The position numbers and the translations under genes were made by a program. Shown piece after piece: positions 53,939 to 62,840 of a stretch of 64,000 bases of DNA. The stretch's first letter is position 1. The number at the start of each line of letters is the position of its first letter. The notes beneath the pieces were generated by a model. That model made no database searches and was not told the origin of the DNA. It was given only the letters and a program-made list of their open reading frames with translations. Source of the DNA: Clostridium saccharobutylicum DSM 13864 (lineage in GTDB: Bacteria > Bacillota > Clostridia > Clostridiales > Clostridiaceae); assembly GCF_000473995.1 (NCBI RefSeq), contig NC_022571.1:3565416-3629415 (forward strand). Direction: 5' to 3'.

Positions 53939-55096
53939 TTACTCTCTTTTAAATACTATTTCACCATCTATTATTGTAAGATCAGCTTTAGATTTTATAT
54001 CAAGTGGATTACCATCATATACTACAATATCTGCATCATAACCAATTTCTAACTTTCCTATTCTATCTTGACAATTCAGTATTTCTGCAGCGTTTATTGT
54101 AATTGATTTCATTGCATCTTTAAATGATAATCCTTGCGCCATAGCTATAGCTGCAACTGTTCTCAAACAATCTATTGAATTATATGGATGGTCTGTTATA
54201 ATAGCAGTTTTAACTCCTTCTTTAAAAAGCTCCACAATAGAAGCATATCTTCTTCCCTTTAACTCCATTTTTATTCGTGGAGTAAGAAGAGGGCCATAGG
54301 CTACTGGAACATTCTTTTCCTTTAAATAAGATTTTACTAAATGTGCCTCGGTACCATGTTCAATTACCATTTTACTGATATTAAATTCATCAGCAATTCT
54401 TATGGCTGTAACTATATCATCCGCTCTATGAGCATGAACTCTTAGTGGAATTTCTCCTTTTAATAAAGGAATAACCGCTTCTAATCTTATATCTCTTTCT
54501 TTGATATTATTATTTTCTTTACGAACTATATAATCCTCTGTTCTCATAAATAACTCTCTTATTAATGCTGCACTGCCCATCCTTGTTACTGGACACTTAT
54601 CATTAATTCCATATGTACTTAATGGATTTTCTCCAAGAGAAACTTTAAAACCTGCTGGATTCTTTACTATCATTTTATCAATAATTGTTCCAACTGTTTT
54701 TATAACAACATTTCTTCCTCCAACAACATTATTACTTCCAGGTCCACTCATAACACAGGTTATACCAGATTTCACGGCGTCCTTAAATGCTATATCAAAC
54801 GGATTTATAGCATCTATACCATTTAAATGAGGGGTAACAGGATCTGATGTTTCATTATTATCAACACCTATTTTCCCAGTACACTCTTCAATAATCCCAA
54901 GATGAGTATGGCAATCAATAAATCCTGGAAATACAAATTTCTCGTTTAACTCAATAATTTCCATGTTTTCATACTTGTCTGATAGATTTTCAGCTATCTC
55001 TGCTATTTTTCCTTCTTTTATAATTATATCTTTTTTATCATATCTATCTTTTTCTAAATCATACACAATACCATCTTTTAACAAAGTTATTTTCAA
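53939..55096 (-). CDS. Metal-dependent amidohydrolase (imidazolonepropionase-like)
   Basis: 385 residues, cytosolic. Amidohydrolase-superfamily TIM barrel: metal ligands in FPGFIDCHTHLG, LRVHAHRADDI, VIEHGTEAHL and the Asp of AIITDHPYNS; small beta-sandwich strands at both ends (KITLLKDGIVYDLE and DIVVYDGNPLDIKSKAD). The COG1228-type pattern suggests a hydrolase of cyclic amides or dipeptides; substrate not assignable. TTG start at 55096 with AAGGAG 8 bp upstream. Monocistronic, convergent with nothing, divergent from the coat genes. Confidence 0.88.
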   Translation of the reverse strand: MKITLLKDGIVYDLEKDRYDKKDIIIKEGKIAEIAENLSDKYENMEIIELNEKFVFPGFIDCHTHLGIIEECTGKIGVDNNETSDPVTPHLNGIDAINPFDIAFKDAVKSGITCVMSGPGSNNVVGGRNVVIKTVGTIIDKMIVKNPAGFKVSLGENPLSTYGINDKCPVTRMGSAALIRELFMRTEDYIVRKENNNIKERDIRLEAVIPLLKGEIPLRVHAHRADDIVTAIRIADEFNISKMVIEHGTEAHLVKSYLKEKNVPVAYGPLLTPRIKMELKGRRYASIVELFKEGVKTAIITDHPYNSIDCLRTVAAIAMAQGLSFKDAMKSITINAAEILNCQDRIGKLEIGYDADIVVYDGNPLDIKSKADLTIIDGEIVFKRE

Positions 55097-55277
55097 TTTA
55101 ATCGCTCCTTCTCATATATTTTTAATTGCATATTTACATGAAACAATATTTTTAATATAAGCAGATTTGACTAAAAACATACATTTAAATTAACAATAAC
55201 TTTAAGTATATGGATTTATTTTCTAGACATTAATAACTTCTTTAGTTTAATACTATTAAGGTTGGGAGGTGATACAT

Positions 55278-55466
55278 ATGAAGTTGGCACCACATGAAAC
55301 TATTGAAGTTCGTGAACTTATAAGTCAGGAAATGTTAGGTATAAAAAAAGTTAGTGCAAGTATAAATATGGTTAATGATAGCGAATTAAAAAATTATATG
55401 CAAGATACGTTATCTTCTAAAAAAAATGCTTTAAGAAATATACAATCTACATTACAAACATTATAG
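55278..55466 (+). CDS. Coat_F-like small spore coat protein, pair 1 first gene
   Basis: 62 residues from the ATG at 55278 (GGGAGGTGA upstream; GTG at 55269 is also possible). Helical: LAPHETIEVRELISQEMLGI, KKVSASINMVNDSELKNYM. Closely related to the third gene of this cluster (55811). Such short proteins pair with a Coat_F-domain protein in sporulating clostridia. Begins a four-gene plus-strand unit; 16-bp gap to the next gene. Confidence 0.8.
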   Translation: MKLAPHETIEVRELISQEMLGIKKVSASINMVNDSELKNYMQDTLSSKKNALRNIQSTLQTL

Positions 55467-55482
55467 AAAGGAGAAATGATTA

Positions 55483-55752
55483 ATGGTACAAAATTCTCAA
55501 TTAACAGAAAAAGATATTGCTCTTGATCTATTAACAAGTTCAAAAGCTTCAATAGCAACATTAACAAAAGTATTAACAGAAACAACAAATCCACAACTAA
55601 GAGATACCCTTAAAAGTGAATTAACTACATGTATTAATTCTCATTATAGACTATCAGATTTATCAATTAATAAAGGTTGGTATAATGCACAAGCAACTCC
55701 TGAGCAACAACTTCAGCAAGATTTGTCATCTATTAATTCAATAGTTCAATAA
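55483..55752 (+). CDS. Coat_F-family spore coat protein, pair 1 second gene
   Basis: 89 residues. LTEKDIALDLLTSSKASIATL, TNPQLRDTLKSELTTCINSHYRLSDLSINKGWYNAQATPEQQL: the INKGWY(N/P)A motif near the C-terminus is typical of Coat_F proteins, predicted to form a four-helix ferritin-like bundle. Paralog of the 56036 gene. AAGGAG before ATG. Probably expressed in the mother cell under sporulation sigma factors (inference). Confidence 0.88.
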   Translation: MVQNSQLTEKDIALDLLTSSKASIATLTKVLTETTNPQLRDTLKSELTTCINSHYRLSDLSINKGWYNAQATPEQQLQQDLSSINSIVQ

Positions 55753-55810
55753 AATTATTTAAATCTTAGACTATACTTATTTAATTTTAAAATGGCTCGG
55801 AGGTAATATT

Positions 55811-56023
55811 ATGAGTAAAAAAAATAACTTAACACCACATGAAATTCTTGAATTAAGAGAATTGATGGATAATAATATTATAGGTGTTAAAAAAATGCAA
55901 GCCAGCATTCCAATGATAAAAGACGATGAATTAAAATCTTTTATGGAAAAATGCCTAGACTGTAAAAAAGAAAATATAAATTCAATGCAAACTTTTATTG
56001 AAAATAATATAAGTATGCAATAG
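55811..56023 (+). CDS. Coat_F-like small spore coat protein, pair 2 first gene
   Basis: 70 residues: NNLTPHEILELRELMDNNII, GVKKMQASIPMIKDDELKSF. The layout and motifs (PHE-ELREL, GxKKxxASI, DDELK) repeat those of the 55278 product, so the gene pair was duplicated. CGGAGG before ATG. A CxxC-like CLDCKK lies near the C-terminus. Confidence 0.82.
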   Translation: MSKKNNLTPHEILELRELMDNNIIGVKKMQASIPMIKDDELKSFMEKCLDCKKENINSMQTFIENNISMQ

Positions 56024-56035
56024 GAGGTAGTAATT

Positions 56036-56323
56036 ATGTCTTTTTTAGATAATTTATTAGGAAATAATAATTCATTAACAGAGAAAGACATTGCCCAAGA
56101 TATGATTAAAGATTCAAAATTCAGTGCAACTTCTTTGTCTGCTGCAGCAGCTGAAGCTGTAAACCCTGAAATAAGAGCAATGTTACGTAAACAATTAGAT
56201 AAAGCCTTAACTGAACATTTTGAGTTGTCTGATATGGTTATAAACAAAGGTTGGTATCCAGCACAAGATCAACCAGTAGATCAGCTTCAAAAGGATTATG
56301 ATGACTCACAAGATTTAACCTAA
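56036..56323 (+). CDS. Coat_F-family spore coat protein, pair 2 second gene
   Basis: 95 residues: NSLTEKDIAQDMIKDSKFSAT, VNPEIRAMLRKQLDKALTEHFEL, VINKGWYPAQDQPVDQL. Clearly paralogous to 55483. AGGAGG 8 bp before ATG, 12 bp after the previous stop. Ends the four-gene coat cluster; terminator at 56490. Confidence 0.9.
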   Translation: MSFLDNLLGNNNSLTEKDIAQDMIKDSKFSATSLSAAAAEAVNPEIRAMLRKQLDKALTEHFELSDMVINKGWYPAQDQPVDQLQKDYDDSQDLT

Positions 56324-56489
56324 TATTTAAATACAAATTTACAATTTATCCTAAGCTTCTTATTTAAATACGTTATATAAATTGCAAACTAAGTTTATTA
56401 CAAATATAATTCAAATTCTATCATCTTAAATCATGTTTACTATATTTTTATAGAATACAAAAATATAGTTATAGAATCTTAATAATATA

Positions 56490-56535
56490 AAGAACGCCTC
56501 ATTGTTGTAAGCTATTTTCAACATGAGGCGTTCTT
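56490..56535. terminator. Terminator of the coat-protein cluster
   Basis: AAGAACGCCTCAT / ATGAGGCGTTCTT, 13 bp perfect with extra pairing GTTG/CAAC inside. GC-richer than surroundings. Confidence 0.85.
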
Positions 56536-56634
56536 ATTGAATGCTAACTTATAGTATTAAGCTGGCTTAAAATAATATTATAATACTGTTAATTTATTCA
56601 ATGTTAATATCATAAGCTAAATTATGATGAACAA

Positions 56635-56700
56635 ACTCTTAAAATATAAAATCCACAGATTATTAAAAATAATAAGCTGTGGATTTTATATTTTAAGAGT
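56635..56700. terminator. Very long perfect hairpin after the 56716 gene
   Basis: 24-bp perfect stem, 56635-56658 with 56677-56700 (ACTCTTAAAATATAAAATCC... and its complement), 18-nt AT loop. It sits 16 bp past the stop of the minus-strand gene and so acts as its terminator or 3' stabiliser. Confidence 0.75.
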
Positions 56701-56715
56701 AACTTTAGCAAAACC

Positions 56716-57150
56716 TTATGAAATTTGGTATTTTTCCATACTAATATTTTGGCAATATTCAGCATCAAAATCAGGTACATCCCAAGCTATGTCAGTTTTA
56801 TGAAATACCCCCTCATTATGATTATCTTTTTCTATATATTTGCTTCCATCTTGTGCTATTGTGACATGCATTAGACTTCCATACTTTATAGCGGCTGGTC
56901 CTTGTATAATTTCGCCATTCATTTGTACCAATTCTCTATCCTTTGGTATAAAAAGTCCATCACATTGCCAATCGCTTGGAATTGTTTCTCCAGAATGAAG
57001 AACATACCATGAATTTTCATAATTTCCTCCATCTGTTTCTCTCCTTGGACCATATACAATAAAAGTTTCTGCTGTAGAATTTGTTATTAACGCATTGTTA
57101 TCTTTATGCTGTAACTTATGTTCTGCTGAAATAGTCATTCCACTGCTCAT
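56716..57150 (-). CDS. Unknown soluble protein, 144 residues
   Basis: No signal peptide or membrane helix. Beta-rich sequence with TAETFIVYGPRRETDGGNYEN, WYVLHSGETIPSDWQCDGLFIPKDR and QGPAAIKYGSLMHVTI. Strong AAAGGAGGAG before ATG and a very long terminator show it is expressed. I do not recognise the family. The neighbours are coat proteins and a Gln/Asn-rich repeat protein, so a spore-related role is possible (inference from place only). Confidence 0.7.
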   Translation of the reverse strand: MSSGMTISAEHKLQHKDNNALITNSTAETFIVYGPRRETDGGNYENSWYVLHSGETIPSDWQCDGLFIPKDRELVQMNGEIIQGPAAIKYGSLMHVTIAQDGSKYIEKDNHNEGVFHKTDIAWDVPDFDAEYCQNISMEKYQIS

Positions 57151-57501
57151 ATTTCTCCTCCTTTGTTTCCTGTTTCTACAACTTTTTTATATTACCCTAT
57201 TAATATACCCAAGATTTAATAAGTATACTCACATTTAAAATTTGTTCTTTATTATTTTATTTAAATAGCCCAATACATAACTTTTTGTAAAAAACTACAA
57301 ATTACGAATTCCTAGTTTGTAATTTATAATTTTTATCTTTACTTAACAACTTCATTTAATCATTCTATTATAATCATTTAAAGTGATAAATTACCTGTAA
57401 TAAACATAGTCAATGAGCACAAAATATATTTGTTAGTCAAACTTAGAAAAACTAACTTCTCAGATATTAATAATAATTAAAATTGAAAGGAGAACAAAAT
57501 T
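57151..57501. other. 351-bp divergent spacer
   Basis: Between two divergently transcribed unknown genes. AT-rich; no hairpin, repeat or ORF that I can support; should contain both promoters. Confidence 0.5.
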
Positions 57502-57852
57502 ATGAATTCAAACAATCAAACTATGCAAAGTTCAGGAATGGTAAATACAACCTTAAATCAAACAAACATGAAAAATTCATCTGTTTCTTCTAGTATTTCA
57601 GAACAAAACTCATATAAAAATGGTTTTGATGGCGATATTCAAAAGGCTAAAGAATATAATAAACAAATGGGAACTCCAGGCCAATCAACTATGACAAATC
57701 CTGCTGTTTCTTCTAGCATTTCTGAACAAAATTCATACAAAAATGGTTTTGATGGTGATATACAAAAAGCCAAAGAATATAATAAACAAATGGGGACTTC
57801 AGGTCAAGGAACGATGACAAGTTCAAGTAGTGTCTCTAATAATATGAAATAA
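57502..57852 (+). CDS. Small Asn/Gln/Ser-rich protein with two 41-residue repeats
   Basis: 116 residues, very hydrophilic, no Cys or Trp. Two near-identical units, VSSSISEQNSYKNGFDGDIQ KAKEYNKQMG, 41 residues (123 bp) apart, between Ser/Asn/Thr-rich ends. Composition and twin repeats recall gamma-type small acid-soluble spore proteins, but the core motif differs, so I leave it unnamed. AAAGGAG before ATG; strong terminator at 57909. Near coat genes. Confidence 0.75.
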   Translation: MNSNNQTMQSSGMVNTTLNQTNMKNSSVSSSISEQNSYKNGFDGDIQKAKEYNKQMGTPGQSTMTNPAVSSSISEQNSYKNGFDGDIQKAKEYNKQMGTSGQGTMTSSSSVSNNMK

Positions 57853-57908
57853 GCTTAAGCATAAATTTTTTTAAATTAGTCCTTATTAAATTTTACAAAA
57901 TGATAACT

Positions 57909-57956
57909 AACCTATGTTAATTTCTTTCTTCATGAAGTTAACATAGGTTCTCTTTT
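57909..57956 (+). terminator. Terminator after the 57502 gene
   Basis: 12-bp perfect stem AACCTATGTTAA / TTAACATAGGTT, 17-nt loop, followed by CTCTTTTTATA. The remaining 200 bp to the ClC gene are AT-rich with TATAATATGGTATCA-type promoter sequence only. Confidence 0.85.
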
Positions 57957-58156
57957 TATAAAAACTTTATTATACCTGAATTTCATGAATCATTTTCTCA
58001 ATGCGTTTCCAAAAGACATTTATTATTTTTGATAATTTTATCATTAAATCATTAACATTAATCGTAAATATTAACATAATTTATTATGTATGATACCATA
58101 TATATTGTTAACATAATCATTATATTTTTATTACATAAAGGATTGGAGGCATAAAA

Positions 58157-59743
58157 GTGAAAACTAAAAGCAAACAAAATACATATAATACCCTGTTTCA
58201 TTGGCATAGTTTTAAATTAAAACTTGTTTTTGAAGGTATAAGTATAGGTATTGCTACTGGCTTATTAATTGTGTTATACCGTGTTGCACTAGAAAAAGCT
58301 GGACTACTTTTAAATTACATTTATAGTGTTATATCTATAAAACCTATACTTATACTTCCATGGATTATATCTTTAATTATTATTGGGTACATTGTTGGAT
58401 TGATGGTAAAAGCTGAGCCAATGATTAGCGGAAGTGGAATACCTCAAGTTGAGGGAGTTTTACTTAGAAAACTTGATATGACATGGTGGAAAGTAATAAC
58501 CGGTAAATTCTTAGGTGGAGTACTTTCAATAGGTTCTGGACTTTCACTTGGACGAGAAGGCCCATCAGTTCAATTAGGTTCTGCAATTGGACAAGGATTT
58601 AGTAAAATATTCAAACGAATTAACGTTGAAGAGAAATATCTTATTACAAGTGGAGCTAGTGCAGGATTAGCTGCTGCATTTAACGCCCCTCTAGCTGGAG
58701 CAATGTTTGCATTAGAAGAAGTTCATAAGAATTTTTCACCTTTAATTTTACTTTCAGCATTATCTTCAGCACTATCAGCTGACTTTATAGCTAGTGGTTT
58801 CTTTGGTTTAAAACCAGTTTTTAATTTTGGAAATCTTGCTTCATTACCACTTCAATTTTATCTTTACATAATTTTATTAGGTATTATTTTAGGAATTCTA
58901 GGAGTAGTTTTTAATAAAACTCTTTTAGGAACTCAAAATTTATATGCAAGACAAAATTGGCTCAAAAAAGAATTCAGAACCATTATTCCTCTATTAATTT
59001 CAGTTATTCTTGGAATTCTATTACCACAAGTTTTAGGTGGTGGACACGAACTTATAAGTTCATTGGCTATAGAAAATTTTTCTTTAGCAGTCTTAATCAT
59101 TGTTCTTATTGTAAAATTTTTATTTACAATGGCAAGCTTTGGATCAGGTGCTCCTGGTGGAATTTTTCTTCCACTACTTACAGTTGGAGCTTTAATCGGT
59201 AATTTGTATGGACTAATATTAGTAAATTTCGTTCATTTTGATAACATGTATATTACCAATTTTATAATACTTGGCATGGCTGGATATTTTGCTTCAGTTG
59301 TTAAGTCTCCCATTACAGGAACAATATTAATTACAGAAATGACAGGCTCTTTTAATCATCTGCTTTCTTTGGCAGTTGTATCTATAGTTTCATATATAAT
59401 TGCAGATATTTTAGGTTCAAAACCGGTTTATGAATCGCTATTAGAAAAGTTTCTACAAAATCAAGGTAAAAAAATATGTATAGGCAATAAAAGAATTAAG
59501 TCTATATTAGAATTTGCAGTATGTATGGGATCAAATTTAGATAATAAACAAATTAAAGAAATAAAATGGCCAGCTGGTTGCTTATTAGTAGCTGTTAAAC
59601 GAGGAGATGATGAAATACTTCCTAAAGGAGATACTGTCATTTTTCCTGGTGATTATTTAATTGTACTTACTAACGAAGATAAAGTTTCTAAAATAAATGA
59701 TGATTTAACATTACTCTCTGAAAGTGCTGCATCATTAAAATAA
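58157..59743 (+). CDS. clcA: ClC-family chloride channel/antiporter with C-terminal TrkA_C domain
   Basis: 528 residues. Membrane core at about 25-430 with the ion-pathway signatures GSGIPQVEG, LGREGPSVQLGS (the gating Glu of GREGP present) and GSGAPGGIFLP; then a cytoplasmic RCK-C/TrkA_C domain at about 440-520 (GCLLVAVKRGDDEILPKGDTVIFPGDYLIVL), which may bind a regulatory ligand. The gating Glu suggests a Cl-/H+ exchanger. GTG start at 58157 with GGAGG 7 bp upstream. Monocistronic, followed by a large palindrome. Confidence 0.94.
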   Translation: MKTKSKQNTYNTLFHWHSFKLKLVFEGISIGIATGLLIVLYRVALEKAGLLLNYIYSVISIKPILILPWIISLIIIGYIVGLMVKAEPMISGSGIPQVEGVLLRKLDMTWWKVITGKFLGGVLSIGSGLSLGREGPSVQLGSAIGQGFSKIFKRINVEEKYLITSGASAGLAAAFNAPLAGAMFALEEVHKNFSPLILLSALSSALSADFIASGFFGLKPVFNFGNLASLPLQFYLYIILLGIILGILGVVFNKTLLGTQNLYARQNWLKKEFRTIIPLLISVILGILLPQVLGGGHELISSLAIENFSLAVLIIVLIVKFLFTMASFGSGAPGGIFLPLLTVGALIGNLYGLILVNFVHFDNMYITNFIILGMAGYFASVVKSPITGTILITEMTGSFNHLLSLAVVSIVSYIIADILGSKPVYESLLEKFLQNQGKKICIGNKRIKSILEFAVCMGSNLDNKQIKEIKWPAGCLLVAVKRGDDEILPKGDTVIFPGDYLIVLTNEDKVSKINDDLTLLSESAASLK

Positions 59744-59756
59744 CAAAATAACTTTT

Positions 59757-59985
59757 AGCTTATAATTATGTGGTGAATAACCGAAATTGCATACATTTTT
59801 GTTCCACAGGACCATGAAATTTTCACTAAAAGGTTCTAAGTACAAGGTTGTGCCCATTTTTGCATGTTCCTAATATGAAATTATGACAAGCAAAAATGGT
59901 ACAACCTTGTACTAAGAACCTTCACAGTTCAATTTCAATGCCTGTTTCACAAAAATGTATGCAATTTCTAGTATGGAAACAAATT
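59757..59985 (+). repeat. ACCGAAA long-palindrome element, copy A5 (forward)
   Basis: Lead TTATGTGGTGAATAACC then perfect 20-bp outer stem GAAATTGCATACATTTTTGT (59783) with its complement ending 59968. Inner perfect or near-perfect blocks: AAGGTTCT/AGAACCTT, AGTACAAGGTTGT/ACAACCTTGTACT, CCATTTTTGC/GCAAAAATGG, and tip GCATGTTCC...GACAAGC. Confidence 0.8.
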
Positions 59986-60254
59986 TTAATTATAAGTCTA
60001 ATTCTTAAATTGGATATTTATAAGATTATGATTGAACAAAATTTTGTAGTGAGTAAATTGTTATAAATCAATATTGTCAGTGGTTATTTCCTATATAAGT
60101 TATTGAATAAAGTCTATCTTATAGAATAAATTATGGAAAAACTAATTGCTTAATATATTGTTTTATACTCATTTGCCAACCGTAAAATTTTGTTTAATCA
60201 CATCTTCCTATAGATAAGCAAACTATGAATTGGGCTTAAACTTTGAAATATATT

Positions 60255-60470
60255 ATATACTAGAAAGAAGCTGTATTCTTTTTCGGAGTGTTGCATTTAT
60301 AATTTAGTTGTAGGAATTTCTTCAATATAAGTTGTCTAATTCTTGACTGTCCTCAACTTGCTTGAGGAGCATGCATGAATTAGACAACTTATGCTGATAG
60401 AAATCCACAGCTAAATTATATAGCAACCGAGAAAAAGAATACAGCTTCTTTCGGTAAATTATATCTAAAT
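60255..60470 (-). repeat. ACCGAAA long-palindrome element, copy B5 (inverted)
   Basis: Perfect 22-bp outer stem GAAAGAAGCTGTATTCTTTT... (60263) with its complement ending 60452; inner ATAATTTAG/CTAAATTAT, AAGTTGTCTAATTC/GAATTAGACAACTT (14 bp perfect), tip TCCTCAA...TTGAGGA. Ends TTTCGGTAAATTATAT. The 80 bp to its left (from about 60186: AAAATTTTGTTTAATCACAT) also match the sequence left of copy B1. Confidence 0.82.
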
Positions 60471-60505
60471 CCCAAATTGTTTATCTCTATAGATGAATAA
60501 CTTAT

Positions 60506-61264
60506 TTACAAACTAAAAAGTTTTTTAATTTCTTCATACTTTTCATGAGTTAATAACGCATCTTTTTCTGTATTCTTAAGTTTAACCACATACGTCCATC
60601 TTCCATATGGATAGATTTTTGTTATTAATGATAAATTAATAATATATGATTTATGGCTTCTAAAGAATTGAGCATTATCTAGTTTTTCTTCTATATCAGA
60701 TAAAGAAATAGATGTAGTAAAACTATCTGTTTTTGTATATATAACAGTATTGCTTTCTTCTCTTTGAACTAAAACAATTTCCTTAGTATCTACAAAACTT
60801 ATTCCTTCTTTATTTTTTATCATGATTTTATCTAAGCCGATTTTATCTAAGCCTTTTTCATGTTTTATTATCTTGTCTATACCATCTCCATAACTAGGCT
60901 TATTTATCTTCTTTATTCTATCTAAAGTTTGCAATACTCTCTCGACTTTAAATGGTTTAATCAAATAATCAAAAGCATATAACTGAAATGCATCTGACAT
61001 ATACTCCTGATGCGCTGTTGCAAAAATAATTATAGTCTTTGGATCTATGTCTGTTAATATTTTGGCACATTCTATCCCACTACATCCAGGCATTTCAATA
61101 TCAAAGAATACCACCTCAGGACGTTTTTCCTTGAATATGCCTATAGCATCTTCACCATTATCTGTATCCCCTATAACTTCAAATCCACCAGACTTATCTA
61201 ATATCTTTTTTATTATAGTTCTAATTCCCTTTTCATCATCAACTATAAGCACTTTTATATTCAT
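60506..61264 (-). CDS. LytTR-family response regulator
   Basis: 252 residues. Receiver at 1-120 with KVLIVDDEKGIRT, phospho-acceptor Asp55 in VVFFDIEMPGCSG, and YLIKPFKVERVL; LytTR DNA-binding domain at about 150-250 with REESNTVIYTKTDSFTTSISLSDIEEKL, FFRSHKSYIINLSLITKI. It binds direct-repeat DNA sites. The likely partner kinase (63502) is separated from it by nfeD, floA and an unknown gene, all on the same strand. AGGAG before ATG; 19-bp gap from the upstream gene, so it is probably in the same operon. Confidence 0.93.
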   Translation of the reverse strand: MNIKVLIVDDEKGIRTIIKKILDKSGGFEVIGDTDNGEDAIGIFKEKRPEVVFFDIEMPGCSGIECAKILTDIDPKTIIIFATAHQEYMSDAFQLYAFDYLIKPFKVERVLQTLDRIKKINKPSYGDGIDKIIKHEKGLDKIGLDKIMIKNKEGISFVDTKEIVLVQREESNTVIYTKTDSFTTSISLSDIEEKLDNAQFFRSHKSYIINLSLITKIYPYGRWTYVVKLKNTEKDALLTHEKYEEIKKLFSL

Positions 61265-61282
61265 AGCAAAATTCTCCTAATT

Positions 61283-61720
61283 TTAAAATCTTCTTTTTCT
61301 CCTAGTTTTACTTCTTGGCTTTCCAACTATTTCAGAAAGTAGAATTGTCTGCTGAAGTTTAACTGGTGTTAACTCTTGAACGATAGAATCTATCATGCCT
61401 TGTGAATTCAAGTAAACATCTTGTTTTTTATTATAGCAATCATTAACTTTGTTATTATTATTATTATGCTTACTATCTTTACTTGAAATAATTTCATTAC
61501 ATTGTTTATCGCTGCTTTCATTAGATTCTGCATTGCTTTCCTCTGATTCTGTATAATTATTATTGTTCATATTATTATTTGTGCTATTACTTATATCTAA
61601 ATCAACATTTCGTGAATCTTTTGAAATTAGATTTTTTCTATTATTTCTTGTCGATGATGTAGACTCAAAAATAGCAGTTGCAAAAATCTTTAATGGATCA
61701 GTAGTAATATCATATTTCAT
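61283..61720 (-). CDS. Asn-rich unknown protein between floA and the LytTR gene
   Basis: 145 residues from the ATG at 61720 (GGGAGAG 9 bp upstream; a GTG at 61729 is possible). Conserved-looking ends, MKYDITTDPLKIFATAIFES and a C-terminal QGMIDSIVQELTPVKLQQT followed by SEIVGKPRSKTRRKRRF, flank a low-complexity Asn/Ser/Glu middle with poly-Asn runs. The very basic tail could contact nucleic acid or the membrane. No family recognised. Tight spacing to floA (16-25 bp) and to the regulator suggests co-expression. Confidence 0.7.
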   Translation of the reverse strand: MKYDITTDPLKIFATAIFESTSSTRNNRKNLISKDSRNVDLDISNSTNNNMNNNNYTESEESNAESNESSDKQCNEIISSKDSKHNNNNNKVNDCYNKKQDVYLNSQGMIDSIVQELTPVKLQQTILLSEIVGKPRSKTRRKRRF

Positions 61721-61745
61721 ATTTCTCACTCTCCCGTGATACTAT

Positions 61746-62729
61746 TTATTTATCACTATTTTCTTTATCGCCAGCAGTCAATGATTCGTTCTTCTTTCCA
61801 GCACTAGAAATTGAACTTCTCATGCTTGTATCTGCAATAACATTTTGCATATCATAATAATCCATAATTCCAAGCTTTCCCTCTCTTAATGCGTAAGCCA
61901 TTGCTTTTGGCACTTCTGCTTCTGCTTCTACAACAGCAGCTCTCATTTCATGTTCTTTAGCTACAGCCATTGCCCTTCTTTCTTCTGCCTTAGCTTGTGC
62001 TATATTCTTATCAGCTTCTGCTTGTAAAGTTTGAAGTTGAGCTCCTATATTTCTTCCAACATCTACATCTGCAATATCAATTGATAGAATTTCAAATGCT
62101 GTACCTGCATCTAACCCTTTATTTAGTACTGTTTTTGAAATGGCATCTGGATTTTCTAATACTATCTTATGGCTAGTAGAAGAACCAACTGTAGTTACTA
62201 TACCTTCACCAACTCTCGCTAAAATGGTTGCCTCTCCAGCACCACCTACCAATCTTTCAAGATTAGCTCTAACTGTAACTCTTGCTTTAACTAAAAGTTC
62301 TATACCATCCTTTGCAACAGCTGAAACATTTGGTGTTTCAATTACTCTTGGATTAACACTCATTTTAACAGCTTCTAAAACATCTCTACCTGCTAAATCA
62401 ATTGCAGCTGCTTTTTCGAATTGTAAATCTATATCTGCTCTATGTGCTGCAATTAATGCATTTACTACATTATCTACATTACCACCTGCTAAATAGTGAG
62501 CTTCTAATTGATTAACAGTAAGCCCCATACCAGCCTTTGTTGATTTTATAAGTGGAATTACTATTCTAGAAGGTATAACTCTTCTTAATCTCATTCCAAT
62601 TAAATTAAATATACTTACTTGAACATTGGCTGCTAATGATGATACCCATAGCCCTATTGGCACAAATGTAATAAATACTGAAATTAAACATACTACTGCT
62701 ATCGCTACTATAACTAAATTAATAATCAT
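61746..62729 (-). CDS. floA: Flotillin-like protein FloA
   Basis: 327 residues. N-terminal membrane hairpin at about 3-30, then the SPFH-like core: [69 protein letters not shown], and the coiled-coil [23 protein letters not shown]. Normal length for the YqfA/UPF0365 family. Scaffold of functional membrane microdomains. Forms the usual pair with the NfeD-type gene immediately upstream (111-bp gap). AAGGAG before ATG. Confidence 0.95.
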   Translation of the reverse strand: MIINLVIVAIAVVCLISVFITFVPIGLWVSSLAANVQVSIFNLIGMRLRRVIPSRIVIPLIKSTKAGMGLTVNQLEAHYLAGGNVDNVVNALIAAHRADIDLQFEKAAAIDLAGRDVLEAVKMSVNPRVIETPNVSAVAKDGIELLVKARVTVRANLERLVGGAGEATILARVGEGIVTTVGSSTSHKIVLENPDAISKTVLNKGLDAGTAFEILSIDIADVDVGRNIGAQLQTLQAEADKNIAQAKAEERRAMAVAKEHEMRAAVVEAEAEVPKAMAYALREGKLGIMDYYDMQNVIADTSMRSSISSAGKKNESLTAGDKENSDK

Positions 62730-62840
62730 TAATAATCTCTCCTTATTGTTATATTCCTATAGTAAATTGTTATATAGAATATTCTAAATACCATTTAGTC
62801 ATCTACACTATATTTCTTAATCAAAATACTAATTGTAAAT

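Noticed and set aside
62140-62496. 118-codon plus-strand ORF
   Set aside because: Mirror of the floA coding sequence; no start signal and unlike any protein.
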